Below are positions 24,765 through 33,336 of a DNA stretch of 64,000 bases, one piece after another (positions within the stretch are counted from its first letter, which is position 1; every line of letters begins with the position of its first letter). The translations under genes and the position numbers were made by a program. Source of the DNA: Luteithermobacter gelatinilyticus (GTDB lineage: Bacteria > Pseudomonadota > Alphaproteobacteria > Sphingomonadales > Emcibacteraceae). The stretch covers positions 502,501-566,500 of the forward strand of contig NZ_CP040517.1 in NCBI RefSeq assembly GCF_005849285.1, given 5' to 3'. The notes under the pieces were generated by a model. The model did not search any database and was not told the origin of the DNA. It worked only from the letters and a program-made list of their open reading frames with translations.

Positions 24765-26095
24765 TGGGCGGCGTGTCCGATGCGGAGCGTTTATCCCGCC
24801 TGGAGGCGCCGGAACGCCAGCGCCTCCTGCAGACGCTGACGGAAGCGGAATGTCGGGCCCTGCTTTATGACTGGGCGTTCTGGTCACGGCCCGAGCAGCG
24901 CCCGCCCGTCGGAGACTGGTTTTGCTGGCTGGTGCTGGCCGGGCGTGGGTTTGGCAAGACGCGCATGGCCGTGGAATGGTTGCGCGGGCAGGTGGAAGGG
25001 CCAAGCCCGCTTAAGGCCCCGCCTGGGGCGCCGGAACGGATCGCCCTGGTGGCGGACAACCGGATGGATGCTGTGCTCACCATGATCGAAGGGGAAAGCG
25101 GCATTCTTAATTGCAGTCCGCCGGCCCAGCGGCTGAGCTTTGAAATCAGCAAAAAACGGCTGGTTTGGCCCAATGGCGCCCAGGCATTTATTTATTCTTC
25201 GGAAGCGCCCGATCAATTGCGTGGTCCGCAGCACCATGTGGCCTGGGCTGACGAGATGGCCAAATGGGCACATGTGGAGGACTGTTGGTCGAATCTGTTG
25301 TTCGGGTTGCGCCTGGGTCAGCGACCGCGGGTCATGGTGACCACCACGCCCCGGAATATCCCGTTGTTGAAAGATCTTTTGTGCCAAGACCGGGTGGTGG
25401 TCACCCGGGGATCAACTTTTGATAACCGTGCCCATTTGCCCGAGGCATTTCTGCAAGAGGTCAGAGCACGTTACGAAGGGACACGTCTGGGGCGGCAGGA
25501 ACTTTACGGTGATCTTCTGAGCGATCGTCCGGGGACGTTATGGACCCGGGATCAGTTGGAAAAATGCCGGTGCCAGGATTTACCGGATCTGAAACGCATT
25601 GTTGTGGCGGTGGACCCGCCAGTCTCCAGCGGCCGCAAGGCCGATAGTTGCGGCATTGTGATCGCCGGTGTGGATGCGGCAAACCGGGGGTTTGTTCTGG
25701 CGGACAGAACGGTACAAGGGCTTGGGCCTTTGGGCTGGGCCCGGCAGGCAGTCACAGCCTGTCACGCCTTTGCGGCGGACCGGTTGGTGGCGGAAGTCAA
25801 CAATGGCGGTGATCTGGTCGAAAGTCTGTTGCGGCAGGTGGATCCGGCTCTCAGTTATCGGGCCGTACGGGCCACGCGGGGCAAGATCGTTCGTGCTGAG
25901 CCGGTGGCGGCGCTGTATGAACAGGGTCGCATTTTTCATCACGGCTTTTTGCCGGAACTGGAAGAGGAAATGTGTGCTCTCACGCCCGAGGGACTGAGCA
26001 CAGGACGCAGCCCGGATCGGGTAGATGCCCTGGTCTGGGCCATGACGGATCTGCTTCTGGGGGGAACACAGGACCCCCGCATTCGCCAGATATGA
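24764..26095 (+). CDS. GTA-like terminase large subunit (gp2)
   Basis: 443 residues. The ATPase that drives DNA into the capsid and the nuclease that cuts it. Walker A is LAGRGFGKTRMA (about residue 58), Walker B is VAWADEMAKW (about 160), and the coupling motif is in MVTTTPR. The nuclease half has acidic residues in VVAVDPPVSSG, LVAEVNNGGDLV and DRVDALVWA. All key residues are present, so the enzyme should be active. It overlaps the small terminase gene by one base. Confidence 0.96.
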   Translation: MGGVSDAERLSRLEAPERQRLLQTLTEAECRALLYDWAFWSRPEQRPPVGDWFCWLVLAGRGFGKTRMAVEWLRGQVEGPSPLKAPPGAPERIALVADNRMDAVLTMIEGESGILNCSPPAQRLSFEISKKRLVWPNGAQAFIYSSEAPDQLRGPQHHVAWADEMAKWAHVEDCWSNLLFGLRLGQRPRVMVTTTPRNIPLLKDLLCQDRVVVTRGSTFDNRAHLPEAFLQEVRARYEGTRLGRQELYGDLLSDRPGTLWTRDQLEKCRCQDLPDLKRIVVAVDPPVSSGRKADSCGIVIAGVDAANRGFVLADRTVQGLGPLGWARQAVTACHAFAADRLVAEVNNGGDLVESLLRQVDPALSYRAVRATRGKIVRAEPVAALYEQGRIFHHGFLPELEEEMCALTPEGLSTGRSPDRVDALVWAMTDLLLGGTQDPRIRQI

Positions 26096-26305
26096 GGCGA
26101 ACCCCGCTGATTTCTGACAAGCATGAGGATTTTGAACATTTTGCGGTGCGCCGCGCCGGGGTAGGCGGGGTGGGCTACGGGACGGCGGCAAGGTTCTGCT
26201 CCTGCAAATATTGATAGAGCAAGATGGACCATAGTGCAGGCCAGGCAGAGACTTTGCCGTTCGTTACCGGTTTCCAGAGTGAATTTATGAACGGAGAATC
26301 AAACC
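26096..26305. other. Gap between terminase and portal genes, 210 bases
   Basis: A 40-codon frame (26092-26214) overlaps the terminase stop as ATGA and encodes MRRTPLISDKHEDFEHFAVR and a Gly-rich end, but it has no ribosome site and I do not recognise it. The rest is non-coding and ends with a weak match to the palindromic element arm (AGAGTGAATTTATGA, about 26276). Confidence 0.4.
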
Positions 26306-27529
26306 ATGAATCCGATCCGGCGTTTTTATCAGAAATATATAGTGCCCGGCAGGCGTAGTCCTGCGGAAAACAAGGCAAGCGCCGTGGCAGGATTGCAATG
26401 GGCGGGGGAGACCGTGTGGTTGGGGTTGGGGGAGGCCCGGTGGAGCAACCGAACCTATAAATCCCTGTCCGAAGAAGGATACCGTAAAAATGTCATCGCC
26501 CATCGCTGCATTCGTCTTCTGGCGGAAAGCGCGGCTTCCGTTCCGCTGAGGCTTCATCAGAACGACAGGCTTCTAGACCGTCATCCTCTTCTGGATCTTC
26601 TGGACCAGCCCAACCCGGCGCAAAGCCGGGTCATGTTTTTCGAGATGCTTTATGCTCATCTCAATCTGGCCGGCAACAGCTATGTGGAGCTGGTCACTAC
26701 CGCCGATGGCCGGCCCGGCGAATTATATGCCCTGAGGCCGGACCGGATGAAAATCATCCCCGGGCGAACAGGATGGCCGGACTCCTATGTCTATAGTCTG
26801 GCCGGCCAGGATCACCGGTTTCCTGTGGATCACCTGACAGGACAAAGCCCGATCCTGCATGTGAAGAATTTTCATCCGCTGGATGACTATTACGGTCTGT
26901 CGCCGTTGGAGGCGGCGGCTTTTGCCGTGGACATCCATAATGCGGCGCAGAACTGGAACAAGGCGTTGTTTGATAATGCCGCGCGGCCATCGGGGGCCCT
27001 GGTGTTTGAGCCGCGCGAGGGCCGTGAACATCTCAGTGATGAACAATTTGCCCGGCTCAAAGATGAGATGGCCGACAGTTTCCAGGGAGTTCGCAATGCG
27101 GGGCGGCCGCTATTGCTGGAAGGGGGGCTGAAATGGCAACAACTGGCCCTGTCGCCTTCGGACCTGGATTTCATCAACGGTAAACATGCCAGTGCGCGGG
27201 ATATCGCATTGGCCTTTGGGGTCCCGCCCATGCTGTTGAGCATCCCCGGCGATAATACCTACAGCAATTATCAGGAAGCCAATCGGGCGCTATGGCGGAT
27301 GACGCTGCTGCCGATGATGGACAAGATGATGGCGGCGCTTAATGGCTGGCTGTGCCCGCTTTACGGGGCGGAGTTGAAATTATCCTATGATCGGGACGCC
27401 ATTCCGGCCCTGGCTCATGACCGTCAGGCGCTCTGGCACCGGGTTGGGGTGGCGGAGTTCCTGACCCCCAATGAAAAACGCGCCGCAGTGGGGCTTGGCC
27501 CTGTTCCGGGCGGGGACCGCCTCTCATGA
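26306..27529 (+). CDS. Phage portal protein, HK97 family (GTA gp3-like)
   Basis: 407 residues. Twelve copies would form the DNA entry ring at the capsid vertex. Family features are NVIAHRCIRLLAESAASVPL near residue 70, HLNLAGNSYVELV, the VLHVKNFHPLDDYYGLSPL stretch, and the C-terminal AFGVPPMLLSIPGDNTYSNY with EANRALWRMTLLPMMDKM. Length is normal. It overlaps the DUF6127 gene by 4 bp (ATGA). Confidence 0.95.
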   Translation: MNPIRRFYQKYIVPGRRSPAENKASAVAGLQWAGETVWLGLGEARWSNRTYKSLSEEGYRKNVIAHRCIRLLAESAASVPLRLHQNDRLLDRHPLLDLLDQPNPAQSRVMFFEMLYAHLNLAGNSYVELVTTADGRPGELYALRPDRMKIIPGRTGWPDSYVYSLAGQDHRFPVDHLTGQSPILHVKNFHPLDDYYGLSPLEAAAFAVDIHNAAQNWNKALFDNAARPSGALVFEPREGREHLSDEQFARLKDEMADSFQGVRNAGRPLLLEGGLKWQQLALSPSDLDFINGKHASARDIALAFGVPPMLLSIPGDNTYSNYQEANRALWRMTLLPMMDKMMAALNGWLCPLYGAELKLSYDRDAIPALAHDRQALWHRVGVAEFLTPNEKRAAVGLGPVPGGDRLS

Positions 27530-27885
27530 CGGTCCCGCACAGCAAGACGCAACAGAAAGGCCTGCCCAAAGCCGCGTTGATGACCCTGGCGCATCGGGCC
27601 TGGCGGGAAGGGGCCTCACCGGAAACCCTTTATGAACTTATCGACCAGGCCAGTGAGGAAGGCGCCTCCCGGGTTCTGGAGGAATTGGGCCTGAAGGATG
27701 GTCGGGCGTCGGGGGATATCGGGGAGTTGCGCACCCTGCTGGAGGGCTGGCGCGAAGCCAAGCGCACTCTGCGCCAGACGGTGATCCGCTGGCTGATCCG
27801 GTTTTTGCTCACCTCGCTTTTACTGGGGTTGGCCATCAAAATGAAGATCCTGAATGTCGGGCAATTTTTTGGGGGAATGACATGA
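27526..27885 (+). CDS. DUF6127 family protein (GTA gp3.5 position)
   Basis: 119 residues. Helical, with LMTLAHRAWREGASPETLYE, LIDQASEEGASRVLEELGL and LRTLLEGWREAKRTLRQTVI, then one C-terminal membrane-like helix (LIRFLLTSLLLGLAIKM). This family sits between portal and protease in GTA clusters and has no known role. It overlaps both neighbours by 4 bp, so translation is coupled. Confidence 0.82.
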   Translation: MTVPHSKTQQKGLPKAALMTLAHRAWREGASPETLYELIDQASEEGASRVLEELGLKDGRASGDIGELRTLLEGWREAKRTLRQTVIRWLIRFLLTSLLLGLAIKMKILNVGQFFGGMT

Positions 27886-28403
27886 GCGATGAGGCACATG
27901 ACGCAACGGGACGTTTTGAAGGATATGCCAGCGTGTTCAACGTGGTGGACCGGGGCCGGGACATGGTGTTGCCGGGGGCGTTTCAGGCGACCCTAAAACA
28001 GCGGGGGCCGACGGCGGTCAAGTTCTTATGGCAACATGACCCGCGCGAACCCATTGGTATTTTGGAAGACCTGTATGAGGACCGGCACGGTTTATTCGTA
28101 CGCGGCCGATTGTTGATGGATGTGGAGCGCGCCCGTGAAGCGCACGGCCTGATGAAGGCCGGGGCCCTGGACGGCCTGTCGATCGGCTTTCATACCATTC
28201 GCGCGGAGCGGGGGGAGGACGGTACGCGCCGCCTGCGGGAACTGGATCTGTGGGAAATTTCACTGGTCACATTTCCCATGAATGACCGGGCGCGGGTTTT
28301 TTCGTTTAAAGACGATCACAGCATGATCGAATTGGCGGCGGATCAGGCCGCTTTTCTTGCCGGTTTGCGGCATTTGACCCACCTTATGACACAGGAAAGG
28401 TAA
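27882..28403 (+). CDS. HK97-family prohead protease (GTA gp4-like)
   Basis: 173 residues of peptidase family U35. It cleaves the N-terminal part of the capsid protein during maturation. FEGYASVFNVVDRGRDMVLP is the signature, with His52 in KFLWQHDP and Ser100 in LDGLSIGFHT as the catalytic pair, and WEISLVTFPMN following. Complete and probably active. It ends 3 bp before the capsid gene. Confidence 0.95.
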   Translation: MSDEAHDATGRFEGYASVFNVVDRGRDMVLPGAFQATLKQRGPTAVKFLWQHDPREPIGILEDLYEDRHGLFVRGRLLMDVERAREAHGLMKAGALDGLSIGFHTIRAERGEDGTRRLRELDLWEISLVTFPMNDRARVFSFKDDHSMIELAADQAAFLAGLRHLTHLMTQER

Positions 28404-28406
28404 CAT

Positions 28407-29606
28407 ATGACTTTGGAAACCAAAGAAGCCCTCGAAAATCTGACACGGCATTTCGAGGCGTTCAAGGCCGCTAATGATCAGCGTTTGACGGAGCTTGAGG
28501 GAAACGGCCGCGCGGATGGCCTGACAGAAGAAAAACTGGATCGCTTGAATGAGGAAATGACCCGCCTTCAGGGGGTGGTTAACCGTCTGCATCAGGCGGC
28601 GCAGCGCCCGGGGTTTGATCAGAAACAGACCACGGAGGAGGCCCCCGACAAAGCCTTTTATAATGGGTTTATCCGCAAAGGACAGTTGCCTGTGACGGAT
28701 CGCAAGGCGCTAAATACAGGCGTGGACGCCGAAGGTGGATATGCGGTGCCGGTGGAGCTGGACCGGGACCTTGAAAAACGTCTTCGGGATCTCTCCCCCA
28801 TTCGGGCTGAATGCCATGTGGTGAATATCGGTTCTGCCAACTACAAGAAACTGGTCAATTTGGGCGGTGTCACCTCGGGTTGGGTGGCGGAAACCGGCAA
28901 TCGCCTGGAGACCGACGGACCGCAGCTGGCGGAAATTGCCCCGCCGCTGGGCGAAATTTATGCCAATCCGGCGGCGACCCAGACCATGCTGGATGATGCT
29001 TATTTCGATGTGGAAGCATGGCTTGCCGAAGAACTGGCCGAGGAATTCGCATTGCAGGAAAATACGGCTTTTGTCAATGGCGACGGGCTGAACAAACCGA
29101 AAGGTTTTCTGACCTATGCCACGTCGGCAGCCGGGGACGGGGCACGGCCCTTTGGCCAGATTCAGACGCTGGCTACCGGGGTAAGTGGTGACTGGCCGGC
29201 AGCTAACCCGTCGGATATTCTGGTTGATCTGGTTCATAGTCTGAAGCCGGGGTATCGGGCCGGAGGCAAATTTTATCTCAATACCACGCTTTTGGCGGAA
29301 ATTCGCAAATTCAAGGATGCGGGCGGCAATTATCTGTGGCGGCCAGGCCTGGAACGCGGCATGGCCCAGACCCTGCTGGGCTATCCGGTGGTGGAAGTGG
29401 CCGATATGCCAGACAAGGCGGCGGATTCCCTTTCGTTGGCGTTTGCCAATATGAAACGGGCCTATACGGTTACCGACCGACTCGGCACACGTATCCTCCG
29501 GGATCCGTACAGCCAGAAACCCTATGTTCATTTTTATACCACCAAACGCGTGGGCGGGGCGGTCACCAATGACCAGGCGATCAAGTTACTGCAATTCGCC
29601 CTGTAA
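28407..29606 (+). CDS. Major capsid protein, HK97 fold (GTA gp5-like)
   Basis: 399 residues. A coiled-coil N-terminal scaffold (about 1-90, ALENLTRHFEAFKAANDQRL, EEKLDRLNEEMTRLQG) that the protease should remove, then the HK97 core beginning near ALNTGVDAEGGYAVP. Typical segments include ETDGPQLAEIAPPLGEIYAN and AFVNGDGLNKPKGFLTYAT. A strong terminator lies 28 bp after the stop, unusual inside such an operon and suited to raising capsid over downstream products. Confidence 0.96.
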   Translation: MTLETKEALENLTRHFEAFKAANDQRLTELEGNGRADGLTEEKLDRLNEEMTRLQGVVNRLHQAAQRPGFDQKQTTEEAPDKAFYNGFIRKGQLPVTDRKALNTGVDAEGGYAVPVELDRDLEKRLRDLSPIRAECHVVNIGSANYKKLVNLGGVTSGWVAETGNRLETDGPQLAEIAPPLGEIYANPAATQTMLDDAYFDVEAWLAEELAEEFALQENTAFVNGDGLNKPKGFLTYATSAAGDGARPFGQIQTLATGVSGDWPAANPSDILVDLVHSLKPGYRAGGKFYLNTTLLAEIRKFKDAGGNYLWRPGLERGMAQTLLGYPVVEVADMPDKAADSLSLAFANMKRAYTVTDRLGTRILRDPYSQKPYVHFYTTKRVGGAVTNDQAIKLLQFAL

Positions 29607-29634
29607 GTCGTATTTCCCTCCCTGAAACTGTCTG

Positions 29635-29669
29635 GCGGGTCCCGCAGTGCGGAACCCGCTTTTTCTTTT
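29635..29669 (+). terminator. Rho-independent terminator after the capsid gene
   Basis: GCGGGT (29635-29640) pairs with ACCCGC (29654-29659), and CCG with CGG inside after one mismatch, followed by TTTTTCTTTT. It lies inside the GTA-like operon between the capsid and connector genes. No clear promoter follows it, so downstream genes would depend on read-through. Confidence 0.85.
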
Positions 29670-29684
29670 GAAAAATGGTGCGCC

Positions 29685-30236
29685 ATGAATTTACAAATGA
29701 TCACCCCGCCCGTCGGGGAACCGGTGACTTTGGATGATGTGAAGCGGTTTTTGAAAATCGACACTACGGCCGATGATACATTGCTTCTGGTGCTGATCGC
29801 GGCGGCACGGGAGACTTGTGAAAATTACACGGGTCGCAAACTGCTTGGGCAGAGCTGGCAATGGACCCTGAATAGCTGGGGGGATGGGGAAGTGATTTTG
29901 CCCTCTGCGCCGGTTCTGACCATAGAGGCGGTGGATATTTATAGCGCGGGCGGATTCACGGCCCTTGATCCGGCAGCTTATCAACTGGACACGACTTTTT
30001 ACCGTCCGCGTCTGCTGGCGGTGAACGGGGCACGTCTGCCGGATCCGGATATTGAGCGGGGCGGCATCAGGATCACTTTCCGAGCCGGCTATGGCGAGAC
30101 CGCCGACAAAGTGCCTGTGAGCCTTACTCAGGGCATATTGCACTGGATTGCCGCGACATTCGAGGCCCAGGAAGCGATGCTGGACTATGAGCTGGCGGAA
30201 CGGCTCTGGCAGCCTTACCGGATGGTGAAATTATGA
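29685..30236 (+). CDS. Head-tail connector protein (GTA gp6-like)
   Basis: 183 residues. The family start is MITPPVGEPVTLDDVKRFL, then IDTTADDTLLLVLIAAARET and CENYTGRKLL, matching phage gp6-like connectors. The C-terminus has GIRITFRAGYGETADKVP. It follows the capsid terminator with a weak ribosome site (no clear purine tract), and overlaps the next gene by 4 bp. Confidence 0.88.
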   Translation: MNLQMITPPVGEPVTLDDVKRFLKIDTTADDTLLLVLIAAARETCENYTGRKLLGQSWQWTLNSWGDGEVILPSAPVLTIEAVDIYSAGGFTALDPAAYQLDTTFYRPRLLAVNGARLPDPDIERGGIRITFRAGYGETADKVPVSLTQGILHWIAATFEAQEAMLDYELAERLWQPYRMVKL

Positions 30237-30559
30237 GACGGGCGCTGAGCCGGGGGCGGTTGCGCCACAGCGTTGTCTGCCAGAAGGCCGTGCGGACCGA
30301 TGACGGCGTCGGCGGCTTTCTGGTCCAGTGGCAGGACATTGCCACCGTGCGAGCAGAAATCATCCCCCGCCAGCCGGATCGGCGCACAGACGCCCATCAG
30401 GATCAGGCCCGTCCGGCTTTCAGGGTACGCCTGCGCCATCAGGCCGTCCTTATGGAAACAACACGTCTGTTGTGGCAGGGGACGCCGCTGCGGGTTCTTT
30501 CCGTGGCGACGGATCAGCATCAGCGCTGGCTCAATTTTGATCTGGAGGAAGACAGATGA
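30233..30559 (+). CDS. Phage head closure protein (GTA gp7-like)
   Basis: 108 residues. Beta-rich small protein with VGGFLVQWQDIATVRAEIIP in the N-terminal half and FRVRLRHQAVLMETTRLLWQ, RVLSVATDQHQRWLNFDLEE at the end, the pattern of head closure (SPP1 gp16-like) proteins. It overlaps both neighbours by 4 bp. Confidence 0.85.
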   Translation: MRRALSRGRLRHSVVCQKAVRTDDGVGGFLVQWQDIATVRAEIIPRQPDRRTDAHQDQARPAFRVRLRHQAVLMETTRLLWQGTPLRVLSVATDQHQRWLNFDLEEDR

Positions 30560-30894
30560 GTTCAGAGCAGTTTGCCAAAGCCCTGGCGGCTTATGCCGCC
30601 AGTGGGGAAACCCGTCTTGCGGATGTGACCCGCCGGCGGGCGGAACAGATTGTCCAGGCGGCCCGTCGGCGCGTCTATGCCACCCGACAGGCGTCTTCCG
30701 GCCCCAGCCGGCTGGCGGAAAGCCTGATGGTGGAACCCCTGCCCGATGCCAGGGGGTATCAGGTGATTACCCGCGCCCCCCATGCCCGGTTCGTGGAATT
30801 TGGCACCCGGCATATGGCGGCGCGGCCGTTTCTGACTCCGGCGGTGGCGGAGGTCAGGGATCGGCCGGAAAAACTCCCCGGAGGAGACACATGA
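30556..30894 (+). CDS. HK97-gp10-like tail component
   Basis: 112 residues. A helix ending TRRRAEQIVQAARRRVYATR is followed by GYQVITRAPHARFVEFGTRH and MAARPFLTPAVAE, the signature of the HK97 gp10 family. The R. capsulatus GTA, as I recall it, has no separate gene of this type between gp7 and gp8, so this is an extra module common in siphophages. It overlaps both neighbours by 4 bp. Confidence 0.85.
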   Translation: MSSEQFAKALAAYAASGETRLADVTRRRAEQIVQAARRRVYATRQASSGPSRLAESLMVEPLPDARGYQVITRAPHARFVEFGTRHMAARPFLTPAVAEVRDRPEKLPGGDT

Positions 30895-31298
30895 CGGTGC
30901 TGGCGGCGGGAGCCCTGCAAATGGCGTTATATGACCGTCTGAACGAAGATGCGGCGCTCATGGCCATGATCAGCGGTATTTATGACCATGTACCGCGTAA
31001 GACGGCGCTGCCTTATCTGACCATTGGCGATGATCAGGTGCGCGACTGGTCCGGTAAGGATTTTGTCGGCGAAGAACATCTGTTTGACATTCATCTCTGG
31101 TCCGGTGCACGCGGCAGTCGGGAGGTTAAGGACCTGGCGGACCGGGTTCATGCCCTGATGGAAGGGGGCATGCTCAGTGTGCCAGGATATGACCTGGTCA
31201 GCCTGCAATTCATCTTTTTTGAAAATTTTTTCGAGGCGGATGGCCGGGTGCGGCACGGTATTCTGCGTTACCGCGCCCGCCTTATGCGGATTTCATAA
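30891..31298 (+). CDS. DUF3168 tail terminator protein (GTA gp8-like)
   Basis: 135 residues. ALQMALYDRLNEDAALMAMI, YDHVPRKTALPYLTIGDDQV and the central FDIHLWSGARGSREVKDLAD identify DUF3168. It caps the tail tube at the head-proximal end. The ATG at 30891 overlaps the previous stop (ATGA) and has GGAGGAG upstream. A longer same-frame ORF back to 30273 crosses two genes and is not real. Confidence 0.92.
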   Translation: MTVLAAGALQMALYDRLNEDAALMAMISGIYDHVPRKTALPYLTIGDDQVRDWSGKDFVGEEHLFDIHLWSGARGSREVKDLADRVHALMEGGMLSVPGYDLVSLQFIFFENFFEADGRVRHGILRYRARLMRIS

Positions 31299-31313
31299 CT
31301 TCAGGAGATATCC

Positions 31314-31727
31314 ATGACAGCGGAAAAAGGTCGGGCCTTTTTGCTCAAAATTGGCGATGGGGGCAACCCCGAAACTTTCGAAGTGATCGGCGGCATGCGT
31401 TCCACCAGCTTTCGCATCAATAATGAGATTGTCGATGTGACCCATAAGGAGTCCGGCGGCTGGCGGGACCTTTTGAGCGGTGCCGGCATCCGGCATGTGG
31501 CATTGGGCGGCAGCGGGGTCTTTACTAATTCGGCCAGTGAGCTGCTGATGCAGAGCAAAGCCCTTGAGGCCAGCGTGGCCAATTATCAGGTCACCTTTGA
31601 AAGCGGCGCCAGCTTTTCCGGGGCTTTTCAGGTCACGGCGCTGGACTATACCGGAGATTATAATGGCGAGCGTAGTTACAACATCAGCCTGGAGAGCTCC
31701 GGTCCGGTTACTTTTACCGCCGTATAA
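31314..31727 (+). CDS. Phage major tail protein (GTA gp9-like)
   Basis: 137 residues of the TP901-1 type tail tube family. AEKGRAFLLKIGDGGNPETF at the N-terminus, TSFRINNEIVDVTHKESGGW, then FESGASFSGAFQVTALDYTG. CAGGAGAT precedes the ATG. It builds the tail tube. Length matches the GTA protein. Confidence 0.94.
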   Translation: MTAEKGRAFLLKIGDGGNPETFEVIGGMRSTSFRINNEIVDVTHKESGGWRDLLSGAGIRHVALGGSGVFTNSASELLMQSKALEASVANYQVTFESGASFSGAFQVTALDYTGDYNGERSYNISLESSGPVTFTAV

Positions 31728-31751
31728 CATCGCATCACAAGGGTAAAGGAT

Positions 31752-32087
31752 ATGAGGAATAATTATATCACCCTGTCTTTGGCAGGGCGTGACTATCGTC
31801 TGAAACCCAGTTTTCAGGCGATTATGGATATGGAAGAACGCCTCGGGGGTGTGATTGCCCTGGCGATCAAGGCATCGGAAGGGGATATCGGTCTGAAGGA
31901 TCTGACGGTTGTCGTCTGGGCCACCATGGAAGAGCGCCTGCCGTTTGCGGAAGTAGGCGAACTGCTGCTGGAAGCGGGACTGAGCCATGTCACGCCGGCG
32001 GTGCGGGATCTTCTGTCGCTGTGCCTGAGCGGAGGAAAGGAGATGGCCCCGGCCCCGGGAAAGCCGGATCGCGGGCAGGGGGTATGA
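31752..32087 (+). CDS. Gene transfer agent family protein, gp10-like (tail chaperone)
   Basis: 111 residues. LSLAGRDYRLKPSFQAIMDM, EERLGGVIALAIKASEGDIG and LTVVVWATMEERLPFAEVGE form the GTA gp10 pattern. The role is that of a tail assembly chaperone, with the next gene as the second half. It overlaps that gene by 4 bp (ATGA), rather than showing the frameshift used by many phages. Confidence 0.9.
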   Translation: MRNNYITLSLAGRDYRLKPSFQAIMDMEERLGGVIALAIKASEGDIGLKDLTVVVWATMEERLPFAEVGELLLEAGLSHVTPAVRDLLSLCLSGGKEMAPAPGKPDRGQGV

Positions 32088-32311
32088 GCTGTTATCCATG
32101 GCGGTATTATCTGCTGGTGGGCTTTGGTCTGCTCGGCTGGGATGCGCAGGCGTTCTGGTCTGCCACGCCTCAGGATATGCGGCTTGCCTATGAGGCGTAT
32201 CTGGCCTGCCGGGGCGGGGCCGCGGCTTCCGCTACGCCGCTGACGCGGCAGGAACTGCGGCAGTTGATGGAAAAGCAGCACAAGGCCCGCAATGATGACA
32301 GAAACAGTTGA
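32084..32311 (+). CDS. Phage tail assembly chaperone (GTA gp10.1-like)
   Basis: 75 residues. A hydrophobic Trp-rich start (PWRYYLLVGFGLLGWDAQAF) leads into the conserved FWSATPQDMRLAYEAYLACR, then LTRQELRQLMEKQ. The SATPQDMRLA motif is the hallmark of the small chaperone after gp10 in GTA clusters. It overlaps gp10 by 4 bp and the next gene by 20 bp. Confidence 0.88.
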   Translation: MSCYPWRYYLLVGFGLLGWDAQAFWSATPQDMRLAYEAYLACRGGAAASATPLTRQELRQLMEKQHKARNDDRNS

Positions 32312-32633
32312 CCATACCGATGTTCCGGGCCATAGTGGCCCTATGATGGGACGAAAAAAAGAATTGCCAAGAAAACCCTTGCGCCAACGGGTGGCCGACC
32401 GCAAGGCCGGCCGGGAGCAGAAGGCCGCGCCGCCCAGTAAGCAGAAACAAAAATATATGCGCTGGGCCAAATGGACGGCCAATGCCTTGCAGGCGGTGGG
32501 TATCCTGATCATGCTGGTGGTCGTGATGCGTTTCATGGACAATAATATCGAATATATCGAAGAATTGGTGGCCATTGCTGCCGGTATTTTTCTGCTGGGT
32601 CGGTTCGGGCTGGTTTTCCTGAGGTCCCTTTAA
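32292..32633 (+). CDS. Small basic protein with two membrane helices, unknown
   Basis: 113 residues. A Lys/Arg-rich N-terminal half (KKELPRKPLRQRVADRKAGR) is followed by two helices, about residues 62-82 (ANALQAVGILIMLVVVMRFM) and 92-110 (VAIAAGIFLLGRFGLVFL), separated by an acidic loop (DNNIEYIEE). I do not recognise it. The position, between tail chaperone and tape measure, is where GTA clusters normally have no membrane gene. A holin-like role is conceivable, but a charged cytosolic tail with two helices is not specific. Confidence 0.7.
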   Translation: MMTETVDHTDVPGHSGPMMGRKKELPRKPLRQRVADRKAGREQKAAPPSKQKQKYMRWAKWTANALQAVGILIMLVVVMRFMDNNIEYIEELVAIAAGIFLLGRFGLVFLRSL

Positions 32634-32763
32634 CTTCAACTTTTACGGCTTCTGAAACGGGTTTGCCCGGCTGATCTTGTGGGGCACGCCTTGTGGCGGG
32701 CGCAAGCCTGTCCCGTTCTTCCTGAAATGTTCTCATAGAGGTTTTCCCAAAAAGGTTTTTTTC

Positions 32764-33336
32764 ATGACAGAAACCCTTCTTGACTCCTTGGTCGTGAAGA
32801 TCAGGGCGGACAACAGTGCGTTCAAAACCGATCTGGCGTCCCTCAAACAGGAAATTACCGGGCTTGATGAGCTGGCGCAGTCCGCGATCGGCGGCATGAC
32901 GCGGGCTTTGACAAATTTTGTACGGACCGGCGAGTTGAATTTTGACAGTCTGAAAAGGACGGCGCTGGCGGCGATTCAGGATATTCTGGACACGTTGCTG
33001 CGGTCCGGTCTTGAGAGCATTCTGGGCGGGGCTAACGGTTCGCTGGGCGGCATTGTGCTGTCGTCTTTTCTGTTTGGCCGGGAAGGCGGGGGCGCGGTGG
33101 CCCCAAACCGGCCTTATTTGGTGGGAGAAAAAGGGCCGGAAATTTTCCTACCCCACAGCCCGGGGCGTATCGTGTCCGATGCCGGCCCCATGCCGCAAAA
33201 CGGCGTACGCCGGGTGACCAATATCACCATCAATCTCACCCAGCAGGGCGCGGGCGAGAGCCAGACCCGTAAAAGCGCCGCCCAGATTGCCGTAGCGGTG
33301 CGCCGAGCGATGGAAAAAGCGGAAAGAAATCTCTGA
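32764..33336 (+). CDS. Short tail tape measure protein (GTA gp11-like)
   Basis: 190 residues. TLLDSLVVKIRADNSAFKTD is the usual tape-measure start, followed by helices (LKQEITGLDELAQSAIGGMT) and the typical late segment FLFGREGGGAVAPNRPYLVG, EKGPEIFLPHSPGRIV. It is short like the GTA version, implying a short tail. The ATG at 32764 follows AAAGG; the upstream extension has no ribosome site. It overlaps the next gene as TGATG. Confidence 0.88.
   Translation: MTETLLDSLVVKIRADNSAFKTDLASLKQEITGLDELAQSAIGGMTRALTNFVRTGELNFDSLKRTALAAIQDILDTLLRSGLESILGGANGSLGGIVLSSFLFGREGGGAVAPNRPYLVGEKGPEIFLPHSPGRIVSDAGPMPQNGVRRVTNITINLTQQGAGESQTRKSAAQIAVAVRRAMEKAERNL

Noticed and set aside
26092-26214. 40-codon frame after the terminase gene
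   Set aside because: ATGA overlap fits an operon, but there is no ribosome site and no recognisable family; kept only as a note in the gap entry.
30273-31298. 341-codon frame ending with the DUF3168 gene
   Set aside because: The upstream part runs out of frame through the head closure and gp10-like genes. The ATG at 30891 with GGAGGAG gives the normal DUF3168 length.
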